DNA from: JAICUY01 sp038250515
GTDB taxonomy: Bacteria; Chloroflexota; Limnocylindria; QHBO01
NCBI GenBank assembly: GCA_038250515.1
Contig: JBBSCG010000002.1
Coordinates: 1-64,000, forward strand
Length of the DNA: 64,000 nt
Direction: 5' to 3'
Shown piece after piece: positions 20,950 to 28,637 of the stretch. Below the pieces are notes generated by a model that searched no databases, was not told the DNA's origin, and saw only the letters and a list, made by a program, of their open reading frames with translations. The position numbers and the translations under genes are program-made. How positions within the stretch are numbered: the first letter of the stretch is position 1; the number at the start of each line of letters is the position of its first letter.

Positions 20950-21225
20950 TCAGGGCGAGTGGTCGTGTCCCCTTGCCGCTAGATACTCTGGCTGACCCTT
21001 AGAGCAATCGGCCAGCTCGCGGAAGAGCGCCAGTGGTATCCCCAGTTGCCGCGCCATGTCCGACTCGCGGTGGCCGATCTCTTGTCCCTTCGCGCCATGT
21101 GACAGATGCGTGCGACCGAAGGTCTCCCCGCACTCTGGACAGGAGATATAGAAGAACTGATGGTCTCGGTTCTCCTCGTCGTCAGTGAGTTTCCTGACTC
21201 CCCGTTCGGCCTCGCGGCGCTTCAC
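20950..21225 (-). CDS. Small zinc-ribbon-like protein, unknown
   Basis: This 91-aa product is not recognised. It contains one CPECGETFGRTHLSH stretch, compatible with a half zinc ribbon or C2H2-like site near residues 34-48, then a helical tail with DMARQLGIPLALFREL. Its ATG overlaps the stop of the preceding gene by four bases, so it is probably translated with the two genes before it. A DNA- or RNA-binding accessory role to the element is possible but unproven. Confidence 0.6.
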   Translation of the reverse strand: MKRREAERGVRKLTDDEENRDHQFFYISCPECGETFGRTHLSHGAKGQEIGHRESDMARQLGIPLALFRELADCSKGQPEYLAARGHDHSP

Positions 21226-21530
21226 TCGGCAAACAGGAACCGAAGCCGCTGCAACTCCAGTCGCATGTCGGCACTGAGCTTCGCCTCGCGGGTCTGTAGT
21301 CCCTTGAGCGAGATGTGCAGATGGGTGACGAGGTCATTGATCGCCGCCTCTGGCGTGACACCTTCTCCGAAGATGCCCGAGTGCTTGTCCGTTGCGACAA
21401 CACCGTCTGCAACAGGCTCGACATTCACTTGGAGTTGCCCGCCGGGCAGGATGAGGACCAAGGCCTCACGCCGTTCCGGCGTAGGCGCGACTAGCGACTT
21501 CTCGAACGTCGTCTGATTCGTGATAGTCAC
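21222..21530 (-). CDS. Small unknown protein, HicB-like fold hint
   Basis: The 102-aa product has no confident family. The middle part reads as beta strands followed by SGIFGEGVTPEAAINDLVTHL, a spacing reminiscent of HicB-type antitoxin folds (GxG-T-EEA-DL). No HicA partner is seen beside it, so a toxin-antitoxin label is not justified. It overlaps both neighbours by four bases, marking a tight three-gene cargo cluster behind the transposase. Confidence 0.6.
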   Translation of the reverse strand: MTITNQTTFEKSLVAPTPERREALVLILPGGQLQVNVEPVADGVVATDKHSGIFGEGVTPEAAINDLVTHLHISLKGLQTREAKLSADMRLELQRLRFLFAE

Positions 21531-21814
21531 TTGTCGCCCTCCTCTATTTTGGACGCACGGTCAGGAAGTGATGACAGGCCGCGCTTAATATTGTCGGCCA
21601 TCGCTTCGGCCAATTCGGACGTCATGCGGACTCGGCAGACGATACGCCCTGCCGTAACATTGGTCGGCGCGGCATCGGGGTCGCTCAAGATGAACGTACA
21701 GGCGATTCCGAATGTTCCAGTGCTGACTCTCACCCCATCGGCAAAGATGTCAGGGAACTCTGGCTCTGTCACTGAGCCGATAGTCTTGCACAAGTCGTCA
21801 ATGCGCTCGGGCAC
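21527..21814 (-). CDS. DUF3467-like small protein
   Basis: This product of about 95 aa contains PDIFADGVRVSTGTFGIACTF followed by a VCRVRMTSELAEAMADNI segment. That resembles DUF3467 proteins, which have a strand-rich part then a helix (function unknown). The GTG at 21814 is preferred because the ATG at 21856 would overlap the transposase tail by about 30 bases. The stop overlaps the next gene as ATGA. Confidence 0.55.
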   Translation of the reverse strand: MPERIDDLCKTIGSVTEPEFPDIFADGVRVSTGTFGIACTFILSDPDAAPTNVTAGRIVCRVRMTSELAEAMADNIKRGLSSLPDRASKIEEGDK

Positions 21815-21825
21815 CCGCAGCCCGC

Positions 21826-22677
21826 TTAGTCGAGGAGTGCCGCGATCTCCTCGCACGTCCAGATGTGATCCGCCACGCCCGCGGCCATCGCCGGGGTCCG
21901 AGGATACGGGTTGGCGAGGGACCGATGGGTTCGCGCGAAGTTGTAGTGAAGATGCTGTAGGGCCACGGCCGCGGCATGATTGCGGACCTTCTTGCTGAAG
22001 GCATTGGTCAGTCGGGTGAAGCGTCGGCTGCTCATCCGCAGGGTCAGGTTGCTGCGCTCGACGTAGGAAGTCGAGATGCGCGCCGGGTCGGGATCGCCCT
22101 GGATCACGCGGACCTCCATGCTGGTGCAGACCTGCGGGCTGTACTTACGGGCCTGCGGAACTTCCGCGCCTTCGCCGCCTTCCGTCCCATAGCTCTTGAT
22201 GAGCATCGCGTAGTCAACGTCCCGGCCGAACTCCGTTTCGATGGCCTCTTGGTACGGCTTGTGGCCGTCCGTGGTGATCTGCACCCGGTTGGCGAGGCGG
22301 CTGCCCAGATCGGCGATGAACTCGCGGGCTGCGATCTCGTCGCGCGGGCCGACCAGCCATGCCGGGATGAGCTTGGTATCGGCGTCAATTGCGATCCAGG
22401 TCCATACGTCGCCGTAGCCGAACTCACCAGCGTGCTTCTCGGGGACGTTGCGCGCCTTGGCATGGACGAAGGCCCAAATCTCATCGCACTCGATCCGGGT
22501 CGCGGTCAGATTGCGCAGCGTCCGGCTCTGGTACTCAGTCGCCGCGTCGCCTAGCTCGACCAGCAGCTTCATGATCGTGTTCTGCGCGAAGCCGGTCATG
22601 CGGTTGATTGAGCGGATCGAGTTGCCCTCGACCAGCATGCCGATGATCCTCGCCCGTTCCTGCCTGCTCAACCGGTT
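21826..22677 (-). CDS. IS1-like DDE transposase
   Basis: This 283-aa single-frame transposase is of the IS1-related type. An N-terminal helix-turn-helix (LVEGNSIRSINRMTG) precedes the DDE core: CDEIWAF near residue 66, TTDGHKPY near 141, and STSYVERSNLTLRMSSRRF near 207, in which the E of ERSNLTLR is the expected third acid. The ATG at 22677 (MNRLSRQERARI) is preferred to the one at 22701 because it matches family N-termini and leaves two 12-bp repeats upstream. It needs no frameshift, unlike classical IS1. It is the presumed mover of the whole 4.8-kb element. Confidence 0.9.
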   Translation of the reverse strand, partial: NRLSRQERARIIGMLVEGNSIRSINRMTGFAQNTIMKLLVELGDAATEYQSRTLRNLTATRIECDEIWAFVHAKARNVPEKHAGEFGYGDVWTWIAIDADTKLIPAWLVGPRDEIAAREFIADLGSRLANRVQITTDGHKPYQEAIETEFGRDVDYAMLIKSYGTEGGEGAEVPQARKYSPQVCTSMEVRVIQGDPDPARISTSYVERSNLTLRMSSRRFTRLTNAFSKKVRNHAAAVALQHLHYNFARTHRSLANPYPRTPAMAAGVADHIWTCEEIAALLD

Positions 22678-22688
22678 CATACTGCGAT

Positions 22689-22757
22689 GATGCTTGAGCA
22701 TCGTGACAACAGTCTGTCGCGATGCTTGAGCACCTCAGAATCGCAGCGTGTATACTT
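22689..22757 (-). promoter_or_regulatory. Transposase promoter region with two 12-bp direct repeats
   Basis: GATGCTTGAGCA occurs at 22689-22700 and again at 22721-22732, 32 bases apart (three helical turns), just before the transposase start. A TATACA-like -10 box on the minus strand lies near 22750. Autoregulation by the transposase helix-turn-helix is a reasonable inference. Confidence 0.5.
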
Positions 22758-22765
22758 TGGGCCGG

Positions 22766-22835
22766 TGGTGGAGCGCACGGGAATCGAACCCGTCAGGGGA
22801 GGATGGTAAGCCCGTCCTGGCGACCTGCGCGCCCC
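22766..22835 (-). tRNA. tRNA-like relic without D arm
   Basis: The minus strand shows an acceptor stem GGGGCGC/GCGCTCC, a perfect T arm ACGGG-TTCGATT-CCCGT, an A discriminator and an encoded CCA. Only 35 bases separate the acceptor and T stems, about nine too few for a D arm plus anticodon arm. The best anticodon stem has a mismatch and no U33 in its loop, so no isotype can be assigned. It is most likely a recombined or decayed tRNA. Confidence 0.45.
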
Positions 22836-22842
22836 ACCGCTT

Positions 22843-23640
22843 CTAATCGGCGGCTTTGCGGCCTCCCTTTGCTGCCATCCCAAGCAGCTCTTCGATCTTC
22901 GCCATGAGCGCCGGATCGGGTTCGCCCTTCTGACGGAGCAACCCGATGAGTGCGCTGATGTACTCGCTCTCCAGGCTGTCCTTCGTCCGTGTTTCGGTGG
23001 GCGGTTGAGTCCGGCCACCATCGTCCCCGCTGCCTCCGCCACCATCTGCGGGGTTGACAGCGGGTGGCGGTTCAGCAGCCGGGGATACGGACCCGACGCG
23101 GGGGATGATGAGTTGGGTGCGGCCGCCTCGCGTCGAGAAGAATCCGGCCTGGTCGGCAGAGTCCATCAAGGCCCGATAGGCGTCGTCGAGCCGGCTCGGA
23201 GTGATCCCATAGCGCGTGCGGAACGCATTCTTCATACCGAAGTCTGATGGGAGCTGCTTCCCGTGGTTATCGTCGTAAACGACTCGGAACAGAGGAACGC
23301 TTAGGAACGCTTCGGTCATTGCCCTCCGAGCATCTTCGGGAAACTCGGGCATAAGGATCATCTGCGCGCGAGGCGTGATCGTGATCCGGTCGCCCTGGCC
23401 CGCGATTAGGTCAAACGTCCGCGCGGACGCGATGCGCGCGAGATACGCTCCATTCTTGGAGGAACGGTATCCAAGGTAGGCGGCTAGCTGATCGTTGCTG
23501 GCTACCCCGCCTCCCTTGTCATGCACGGCCTTGGCAACTGCAACCGAATCAAGGAGTGAGTAGACGGGGAACTTGGTCTTGGATAGCTCGCGCTTGCGAG
23601 GCGGCGTGACGGCCTCGGGCATTCGCTTGGGCTCGGCCAT
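22843..23640 (-). CDS. Unknown cargo protein, DUF5343-like
   Basis: The 265-aa product has an N-terminal winged-helix-like part with SLLDSVAVAKAVHDKGGG and LGYRSSKNGAYLARIASART, then FLSVPLFRVVY, a pattern I associate with DUF5343-type proteins of unknown function. A proline/glycine-rich linker near 185-225 leads to a C-terminal helix EYISALIGLLRQKGE. It lies upstream of the transposase on the same strand. A regulatory or DNA-binding role is conceivable only. Confidence 0.6.
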   Translation of the reverse strand: MAEPKRMPEAVTPPRKRELSKTKFPVYSLLDSVAVAKAVHDKGGGVASNDQLAAYLGYRSSKNGAYLARIASARTFDLIAGQGDRITITPRAQMILMPEFPEDARRAMTEAFLSVPLFRVVYDDNHGKQLPSDFGMKNAFRTRYGITPSRLDDAYRALMDSADQAGFFSTRGGRTQLIIPRVGSVSPAAEPPPAVNPADGGGGSGDDGGRTQPPTETRTKDSLESEYISALIGLLRQKGEPDPALMAKIEELLGMAAKGGRKAAD

Positions 23641-23712
23641 CTTGCGGCCCTCCGTTACGGATTGGCAGTAACTCGCTGTACTGGCGAACCGTAAACTAGA
23701 ACCGCAACAGTG

Positions 23713-23949
23713 TCAACCTTGACTCACACCCCACCGCGCCTGAGCCGCCTTCCGCGCAATCTCGCTCCGCTGCTCGGGGCTGAGTTTCGCCGCTCGGGCC
23801 TTCCCGCCCTTTAGCCCGCCACGTCGCCCCAGCTCGACCGCCATCGGGTCCTTCACCCGCTCCGGTTGAGGTTTGGCTTCACCAAGGAACGCGTCCAGCG
23901 TGGCCTTCGCCCGTTGATTCACGTCGCGCGGCATCTTCTGCTTCTTCAC
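23713..23949 (-). CDS. Small basic KGG-repeat protein
   Basis: This 78-aa basic protein contains LGRRGGLKGGKARAAKLSPE and ends in RSEIARKAAQARW. This short motif recurs in small bacterial proteins of unknown function, often beside mobile elements. It is the first gene inside the right end of the transposon. Nucleic-acid binding is plausible from the Arg/Lys/Gly composition. Confidence 0.6.
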   Translation of the reverse strand: MKKQKMPRDVNQRAKATLDAFLGEAKPQPERVKDPMAVELGRRGGLKGGKARAAKLSPEQRSEIARKAAQARWGVSQG

Positions 23950-23996
23950 CGCTCAAGCATGCGCCTGCGCGGAGCGGCTCGTCAACCGGGAGGCGG

Positions 23997-24015
23997 CTCA
24001 AACTGATGCACTACC
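23997..24015 (-). repeat. Right terminal inverted repeat
   Basis: CTCAAACTGATGCACTACC on the plus strand is the exact reverse complement of 19200-19218. The target duplication GCCTGAGC follows at 24016-24023. Confidence 0.93.
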
Positions 24016-24061
24016 GCCTGAGCGCTTACATGGACGGCGGCGGTGCATCGGTCTAGACTCA

Positions 24062-24634
24062 GTGGTCGAACTCGCCAAGCCAGATGGCTGGAGTGCCCAC
24101 CACGTGACGACCAGCACCGTCGATGACCTGCGCGCCAAGATCCGTGAGGTCCCGGACTTTCCGAAGCCGGGGATCCTGTTCTACGACATCACGACCCTGC
24201 TAAAGGATGCCCATGCCTTTGCCGAGGTGATCGACCAGATGGCCGATCAGGTGAAGGGCTCGCAGGTCGATCTGGTGGTGGGCATGGAGTCGCGCGGGTT
24301 CATTTTCAGCGCGCCGCTCGCCTACAAGCTGGACGCAGGGTTCGTCCCGGTGCGCAAGCTCGGGAAGCTGCCGGCCGAGACGCTCGAGGTCGAGTACGCA
24401 CTTGAGTACGGCACGGCGACGCTCGAGATCCATCGCGACGCGATCCAGGCCGGGCAGCGAGTGCTCATCGTGGATGATCTGCTGGCCACGGGAGGCACGG
24501 TGATGGGCACCATCGAGCTGGTGCGGCGGCTGGGTGGCGAGATCGCCGGCCTGTCGTTCATGGTCGAGCTGACGGCGCTCCACGGGCGCGACCAGCTCGC
24601 CGAGTTCCAGATCAACACGCTCCTCACCTACTGA
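24062..24634 (+). CDS. apt: Adenine phosphoribosyltransferase
   Basis: Apt makes AMP from adenine and PRPP in purine salvage. The product shows PDFPKPGILFYDIT, the SRGFIF motif and the PRPP loop VLIVDDLLATGGT. The GTG at 24062 gives 190 aa; a second GTG at 24104 gives 176 aa, closer to the usual size, and neither has a strong ribosome-binding site. The transposon ends less than 50 bases upstream, so the insertion may have cut apt off from an upstream promoter. Confidence 0.93.
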   Translation: MVELAKPDGWSAHHVTTSTVDDLRAKIREVPDFPKPGILFYDITTLLKDAHAFAEVIDQMADQVKGSQVDLVVGMESRGFIFSAPLAYKLDAGFVPVRKLGKLPAETLEVEYALEYGTATLEIHRDAIQAGQRVLIVDDLLATGGTVMGTIELVRRLGGEIAGLSFMVELTALHGRDQLAEFQINTLLTY

Positions 24635-24649
24635 GCGCGAGACAGACCG

Positions 24650-25510
24650 ATGGCTGTGGCGCAACGGCTCGAGCTGCGAGCCCGGGAGGTCAGCGATCGC
24701 GATGAGATCGGTGCGTTCCTGCGAACCGATCGTCTGTACGCCGCGTACGCGCTCGGTGACCTCGACTCGTCGGGACGACGGCGCATGACCTGGGGCATGG
24801 CCTACGCCAGCGACGGCCACCCGATCGCCCTGGCCATGCACCACGAGGGACTTGTTCCGCAGCCGCTCTTCGTGATGGGCGACCCCGACGGTGTGCGCGA
24901 GGTCCTCGTCGGCGTCATCAAGCCGCGCGACGCCTACTTCCAGGCGAGCGAAATCCATCAGCCGGTGCTGGGCGAGCTCTACCAGCTGGAAGCTCCGCTG
25001 GCGATGCTGCGCATGGTGGTCGACGCCGACAGCTTCCGTCCCTTCGCCGGCCCTGCCGATCGGTTGGGGCCGGGCGACATCGATGACCTGAATCGGCATT
25101 ACCAGCTCGGCTTCCGCACCGGCTTCCCGATCTCGGTGGTCGAGGACGGGGTCTACTACGGCGTGCGGGTTCGCGACCGACTGGTGAGCGCCGCCGGCAC
25201 GCACGTGGTCAATCCTCGCGAGGGGATCGGCGTGGTGGGTAATGTGATGACCCACGCCGACTTCCGCGGGCACGACTTCGCCAAGGTGGTGACCTCCGCC
25301 GTCACCGCCGAGCTGCTGAGTCGAACCGACGACGTGGCGTTGAACGTGCATGCCGACAACGCGCCGGCGATCGCGGCCTACGTGCGACTCGGATACCGTA
25401 CGCACTGCGAGGTCGTCGAGCGGCTCGGACGACGACGCTCGGGCGGTTGGGGATTGATGCGACCATTACGAGAGGCAATTCGACAGACGTGGCCACGCGA
25501 CAACAGGTGA
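24650..25510 (+). CDS. GNAT acetyltransferase, FR47-like
   Basis: This 286-aa protein has a C-terminal FR47-type acetyltransferase domain: GVVGNVMTHADFRGHDFAKVV is the acetyl-CoA loop region, followed by DDVALNVHADNAPAIAAYVRLGY. The N-terminal half may be a degenerate second GNAT fold. The ATG is the end of a CAGACCGATG repeat 16 bases after apt. The stop overlaps the ahcY start. Substrate unknown. Confidence 0.8.
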   Translation: MAVAQRLELRAREVSDRDEIGAFLRTDRLYAAYALGDLDSSGRRRMTWGMAYASDGHPIALAMHHEGLVPQPLFVMGDPDGVREVLVGVIKPRDAYFQASEIHQPVLGELYQLEAPLAMLRMVVDADSFRPFAGPADRLGPGDIDDLNRHYQLGFRTGFPISVVEDGVYYGVRVRDRLVSAAGTHVVNPREGIGVVGNVMTHADFRGHDFAKVVTSAVTAELLSRTDDVALNVHADNAPAIAAYVRLGYRTHCEVVERLGRRRSGGWGLMRPLREAIRQTWPRDNR

Positions 25511-26769
25511 GTGCCGGCGGCGACATTCGCGACATCGGTCTGGCCGATGCCGGGGTGCTGAAGGTCGAATGGGCCGACCGCCAGATGCCCGTGCTGGCCG
25601 ATATCCGCGAACGCTTCGCCGACGAGCGTCCGTTCGACGGCTGGCGCATCAGCGCCTGCCTGCACGTCACCTCCGAGACGGCCAACCTGATGCGCACGCT
25701 GGCCGCCGGTGGGGCCGATGCGGTGCTGTGCTCCTCCAATCCGCTCTCGACGCAGGACGATGTGGCGGCGGCGCTGGTGGGCCGTTATGGCATACCGACC
25801 TACGCCATCAAGGGCGAGGACCGCGATTCGTACTACGCGCACATCGCGGCGGTGCTCGACCATGCGCCCCACATCACCATGGACGATGGCGCGGATCTGG
25901 TCACGGCGTTGCATACCCAGCGCACTGAGGTGCTCGACGGCGTGGTCGGCGGGACCGAGGAGACGACCACGGGCGTCATCCGCATGCGCGCCATGTCAGC
26001 TGCCGGCAAGCTGCGCTACCCGATCGTCGCCGTCAACCAGGCGCTGACCAAGCACCTGTTCGATAACCGATACGGCACAGGGCAGAGCGCCATCGACGGC
26101 ATCCTGCGCGCCACCAATGTGCTATTCGCCGGCAAGACGGTCGTGATCGGCGGCTACGGCTGGGTCGGTCGCGGGATCGCGACGCGGGCGGACGGGATGG
26201 GCGGGAACGTGATCGTCGTCGAGGTCGACCCCATTCGCGCGCTGGAGGCGGCGATGGACGGCTATCGGGTCATGAACGCGGACGCGGCAGCGGCCGAGGG
26301 CGAGATCTTCATCAGCGCCACGGGAAACCTGAACGTCTTCGGCGTCCACCACTTCCCGCTGATGCGCGACGGAACGATCCTGGCCAACGCGGGACACTTC
26401 AATGACGAGTTCGAGCTCGGCGCGTTGGAGGCGCAGTCAGTCAGCAAGCGCGACGTGCGGCCGTTCACGACCGAGTACACCATGGAGGACGGCCGCCGCA
26501 TCTACCTTCTCGCCGACGGGCGGTTGGTGAACCTTGGCGCCGCCGAGGGCCACCCGTCGCTGGTGATGGACATGAGCTTCGCCAACCAGGCGCTCGGCCT
26601 GGAATGGATGCGCAGCCACCTTGACGAGCTGGAGCCGCGGGTCTACGGCATCCCCGAGGACATCGACCGCGAGGTCGCCCGGCTGAAGCTTGCCTCGATG
26701 GGGATCGACCTCGCCGGTATGACCCCCGAGCAGAAGGCCTATTCCGAATCCTGGGAGTCCGGCACCTAG
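25507..26769 (+). CDS. ahcY: S-adenosylhomocysteine hydrolase
   Basis: This 420-aa NAD-dependent enzyme splits S-adenosylhomocysteine into adenosine and homocysteine. It shows SACLHVTSETANLMRTL, CSSNPLSTQDDVAAAL, NNRYGTGQS-type DNRYGTGQSAIDGI and the NAD loop GYGWVGRGIA. The GTG at 25507 forms a GTGA overlap with the preceding stop and gives the normal length. Together with apt and metK it forms a methyl-cycle and adenine-salvage neighbourhood. Confidence 0.94.
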   Translation: MSAGGDIRDIGLADAGVLKVEWADRQMPVLADIRERFADERPFDGWRISACLHVTSETANLMRTLAAGGADAVLCSSNPLSTQDDVAAALVGRYGIPTYAIKGEDRDSYYAHIAAVLDHAPHITMDDGADLVTALHTQRTEVLDGVVGGTEETTTGVIRMRAMSAAGKLRYPIVAVNQALTKHLFDNRYGTGQSAIDGILRATNVLFAGKTVVIGGYGWVGRGIATRADGMGGNVIVVEVDPIRALEAAMDGYRVMNADAAAAEGEIFISATGNLNVFGVHHFPLMRDGTILANAGHFNDEFELGALEAQSVSKRDVRPFTTEYTMEDGRRIYLLADGRLVNLGAAEGHPSLVMDMSFANQALGLEWMRSHLDELEPRVYGIPEDIDREVARLKLASMGIDLAGMTPEQKAYSESWESGT

Positions 26770-26832
26770 CACGGCGACGCCGCGGTACACTCAGCCGAGC
26801 GCCCCTCGAGCGCACGCCGGAGAATAATCCGC

Positions 26833-28050
26833 ATGCCCAATCCTGACCTGCGAATCCTGTTCACCTCGGAATCAGTCACCGAGGGCCATCCAGACAAGCT
26901 GTGCGACGCCGTGGCCGATGCCGTTCTCGACGACGTCCTGTCGCACGACCGCCTCGCGCGTTCAGCGGTCGAGGTGGCGGCCACGACGGGCCTCGTCTTC
27001 GTCCTCGGCGAGCTGACGACCAACCATTATGTCGACGTGCAGAGCGTCGTGCGCGAGACCGTTCGACAGATCGGCTATGACGACGCCAGGCTCGGCTTCG
27101 ACTACCAGACCTGCGGCGCCATCACGGCCCTCAAGGAGCAGTCGCCCGACATCGCGCAGGGCGTGGACAGCGCGCTGGAGTCACGCCAGGGGCTGGAACC
27201 CGCCGAGCTGGGTGCCGGTGACCAGGGGATGATGTTCGGCTTTGCGACCGATGAGACCGATGAGCTCATGCCGGCGCCGATTCAACTGGCGCATCGGGTC
27301 GTGCAGCGGCTGGCGGCGGTGCGCAAGGACGGCACGCTGCCCTTCCTGCGTCCGGACGGCAAGAGCCAGGTGACGGTCGAGTACGACGCCGACTGGCGGC
27401 CGCGCCGCGTTCATACCGTCGTCGTCAGCACACAGCACGATCCCGACGTCTCCCCTGATGACCTGACCGATGCCGTCCGTTCGACGGTGATCGCGTCGGC
27501 GATCCCTGCCGAGCTGCTCGACGACCGAACCCGTTACCTCGTCAACCCCACCGGGCGTTTCGTGATCGGCGGACCGATGGGCGACTCCGGTCTGTCGGGC
27601 CGGAAGATCATCGTCGACACCTATGGCGGCATGGGACGTCACGGCGGCGGCAGCTTTTCGGGCAAGGACCCAACCAAGGTCGACCGATCCGGCACCTACA
27701 TGGCGCGCTACGTGGCCAAGAACGTCGTCGCCGCCGGGCTGGCGCATCGCTTCGAGCTGCAGCTGGCGTACGCCATCGGCGTGGCTCATCCGCTGGCGGT
27801 CAACGTCGACACGTTTGGCACCGGTGCGGTCGACGAGGAGCTGATCGTCGAGCTGATCGGCCGCTACTTCGACCTGCGGCCGGGCGCCATCATCGAGGCA
27901 CTCGATCTCCGGCGGCCGATCTACCGCCAGACCGCGGCGTACGGCCATTTCGGACGCCCCGAGCTCGACCTTCCGTGGGAGCGGACCGACCGGGCGGAGA
28001 TGCTGCGCGATGCCGCCGGCCTGCGCGGCGAGGCGCGGCTGCCGGCTTGA
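26833..28050 (+). CDS. metK: S-adenosylmethionine synthase
   Basis: This 405-aa MetK makes SAM from methionine and ATP. Motifs are TSESVTEGHPDKLCD near residue 10, GAGDQGMMFGFA near 129, and GGGSFSGKDPTKVDRSGTYMARY near 270. An AATAAT box 4 bases before the ATG suggests a very short leader, so no SAM riboswitch can fit upstream. The gene is followed by a TTGA-overlapping TPR gene. Confidence 0.97.
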   Translation: MPNPDLRILFTSESVTEGHPDKLCDAVADAVLDDVLSHDRLARSAVEVAATTGLVFVLGELTTNHYVDVQSVVRETVRQIGYDDARLGFDYQTCGAITALKEQSPDIAQGVDSALESRQGLEPAELGAGDQGMMFGFATDETDELMPAPIQLAHRVVQRLAAVRKDGTLPFLRPDGKSQVTVEYDADWRPRRVHTVVVSTQHDPDVSPDDLTDAVRSTVIASAIPAELLDDRTRYLVNPTGRFVIGGPMGDSGLSGRKIIVDTYGGMGRHGGGSFSGKDPTKVDRSGTYMARYVAKNVVAAGLAHRFELQLAYAIGVAHPLAVNVDTFGTGAVDEELIVELIGRYFDLRPGAIIEALDLRRPIYRQTAAYGHFGRPELDLPWERTDRAEMLRDAAGLRGEARLPA

Positions 28051-28637
28051 CGCACCGCTGGGGCGAGCGGCGCTGGACCTCAGCACTGCTTGCCCGCCTG
28101 CGTGGGATCTTCGGCGGCCGGCAGCGTGCGATTCCCGAACGCTTGCCGAACCTTCCTGCGCGCCTGCGTCGCGGTGAGCTGGCGGCGTCATATCTTGCCG
28201 CCGAACGCGACGGTGAGCACCGACGCGCGGCGGCGGCAGCGGTGACGGCGGCGGAGCGAGCCATTGTCGAGCGCTCGTGGTGGGCGGCCGACGCCTGGGC
28301 GCATCGGGCTCTGTGGCACTTCGAGCGTGCCGAGCTGACGTTGCAGGCGACGCGCGCGGCGCGGCGCATCGGCGAGTTGCGGACGCAGGCCGGCGATCCG
28401 TCCAGCGCTCGCCGCTACTATGCCGAGGCGATCAGTGAGGCGCGCGATATCGGCGCCGAGCGCGAGGAGGGCCTCGCCGCGCTGGGTTTGGGCCGCGCGG
28501 AGCTGCAGATGGGCAACGTCACGCCGGCGCGGAGGCTGGCGCAGATTGCGATCGATCTGCTCGAGCGCTGCGGTGCTCCAGCCGGCGAGGTGCAGGCCGC
28601 GCGTGACCTGCGCGGCGAGGAGAAGGAGGTCGGGTGA
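28047..28637 (+). CDS. Small TPR-like helical-repeat protein
   Basis: This 196-aa, arginine/alanine-rich protein has paired helices such as SARRYYAEAISEARDIG and EEGLAALGLGRAELQMGNV, a tetratricopeptide-like spacing. The TTG at 28047 overlaps the metK stop (TTGA), and the stop overlaps proC (GTGA), so it is translated as part of the metK-proC chain. It is a probable scaffold protein without assignable partner. Confidence 0.65.
   Translation: MTHRWGERRWTSALLARLRGIFGGRQRAIPERLPNLPARLRRGELAASYLAAERDGEHRRAAAAAVTAAERAIVERSWWAADAWAHRALWHFERAELTLQATRAARRIGELRTQAGDPSSARRYYAEAISEARDIGAEREEGLAALGLGRAELQMGNVTPARRLAQIAIDLLERCGAPAGEVQAARDLRGEEKEVG

Larger units (their letters stand above)
19192..24023. 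mobile_element. 4.8-kb IS1-like transposon with cargo genes
   Basis: The element spans 19200-24015. Its ends are perfect 19-bp inverted repeats, and it is bracketed by an 8-bp direct repeat, GCCTGAGC, at 19192-19199 and 24016-24023. That architecture shows insertion by a DDE transposase with 8-bp target duplication, as known for IS1 and IS1595 families. All recognised genes inside run on the minus strand: a transposase, three small overlapping genes, a methyltransferase-nuclease, two more unknown genes, plus a tRNA-like relic and a transposase remnant. Base composition looks less GC-rich than the flanks. Confidence 0.9.

Noticed and set aside
21222..21530. HicAB toxin-antitoxin call for the HicB-like small gene
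   Set aside because: No HicA-like partner is adjacent, and the similarity is limited to a short spacing pattern.
22766..22835. Functional tRNA with an assignable anticodon
   Set aside because: The D arm is missing and no loop has the conserved U33 with a proper five-pair stem.
26770..26832. SAM riboswitch before metK
   Set aside because: The spacer is only about 60 bases and lacks the conserved SAM-I core; the promoter lies next to the start codon.
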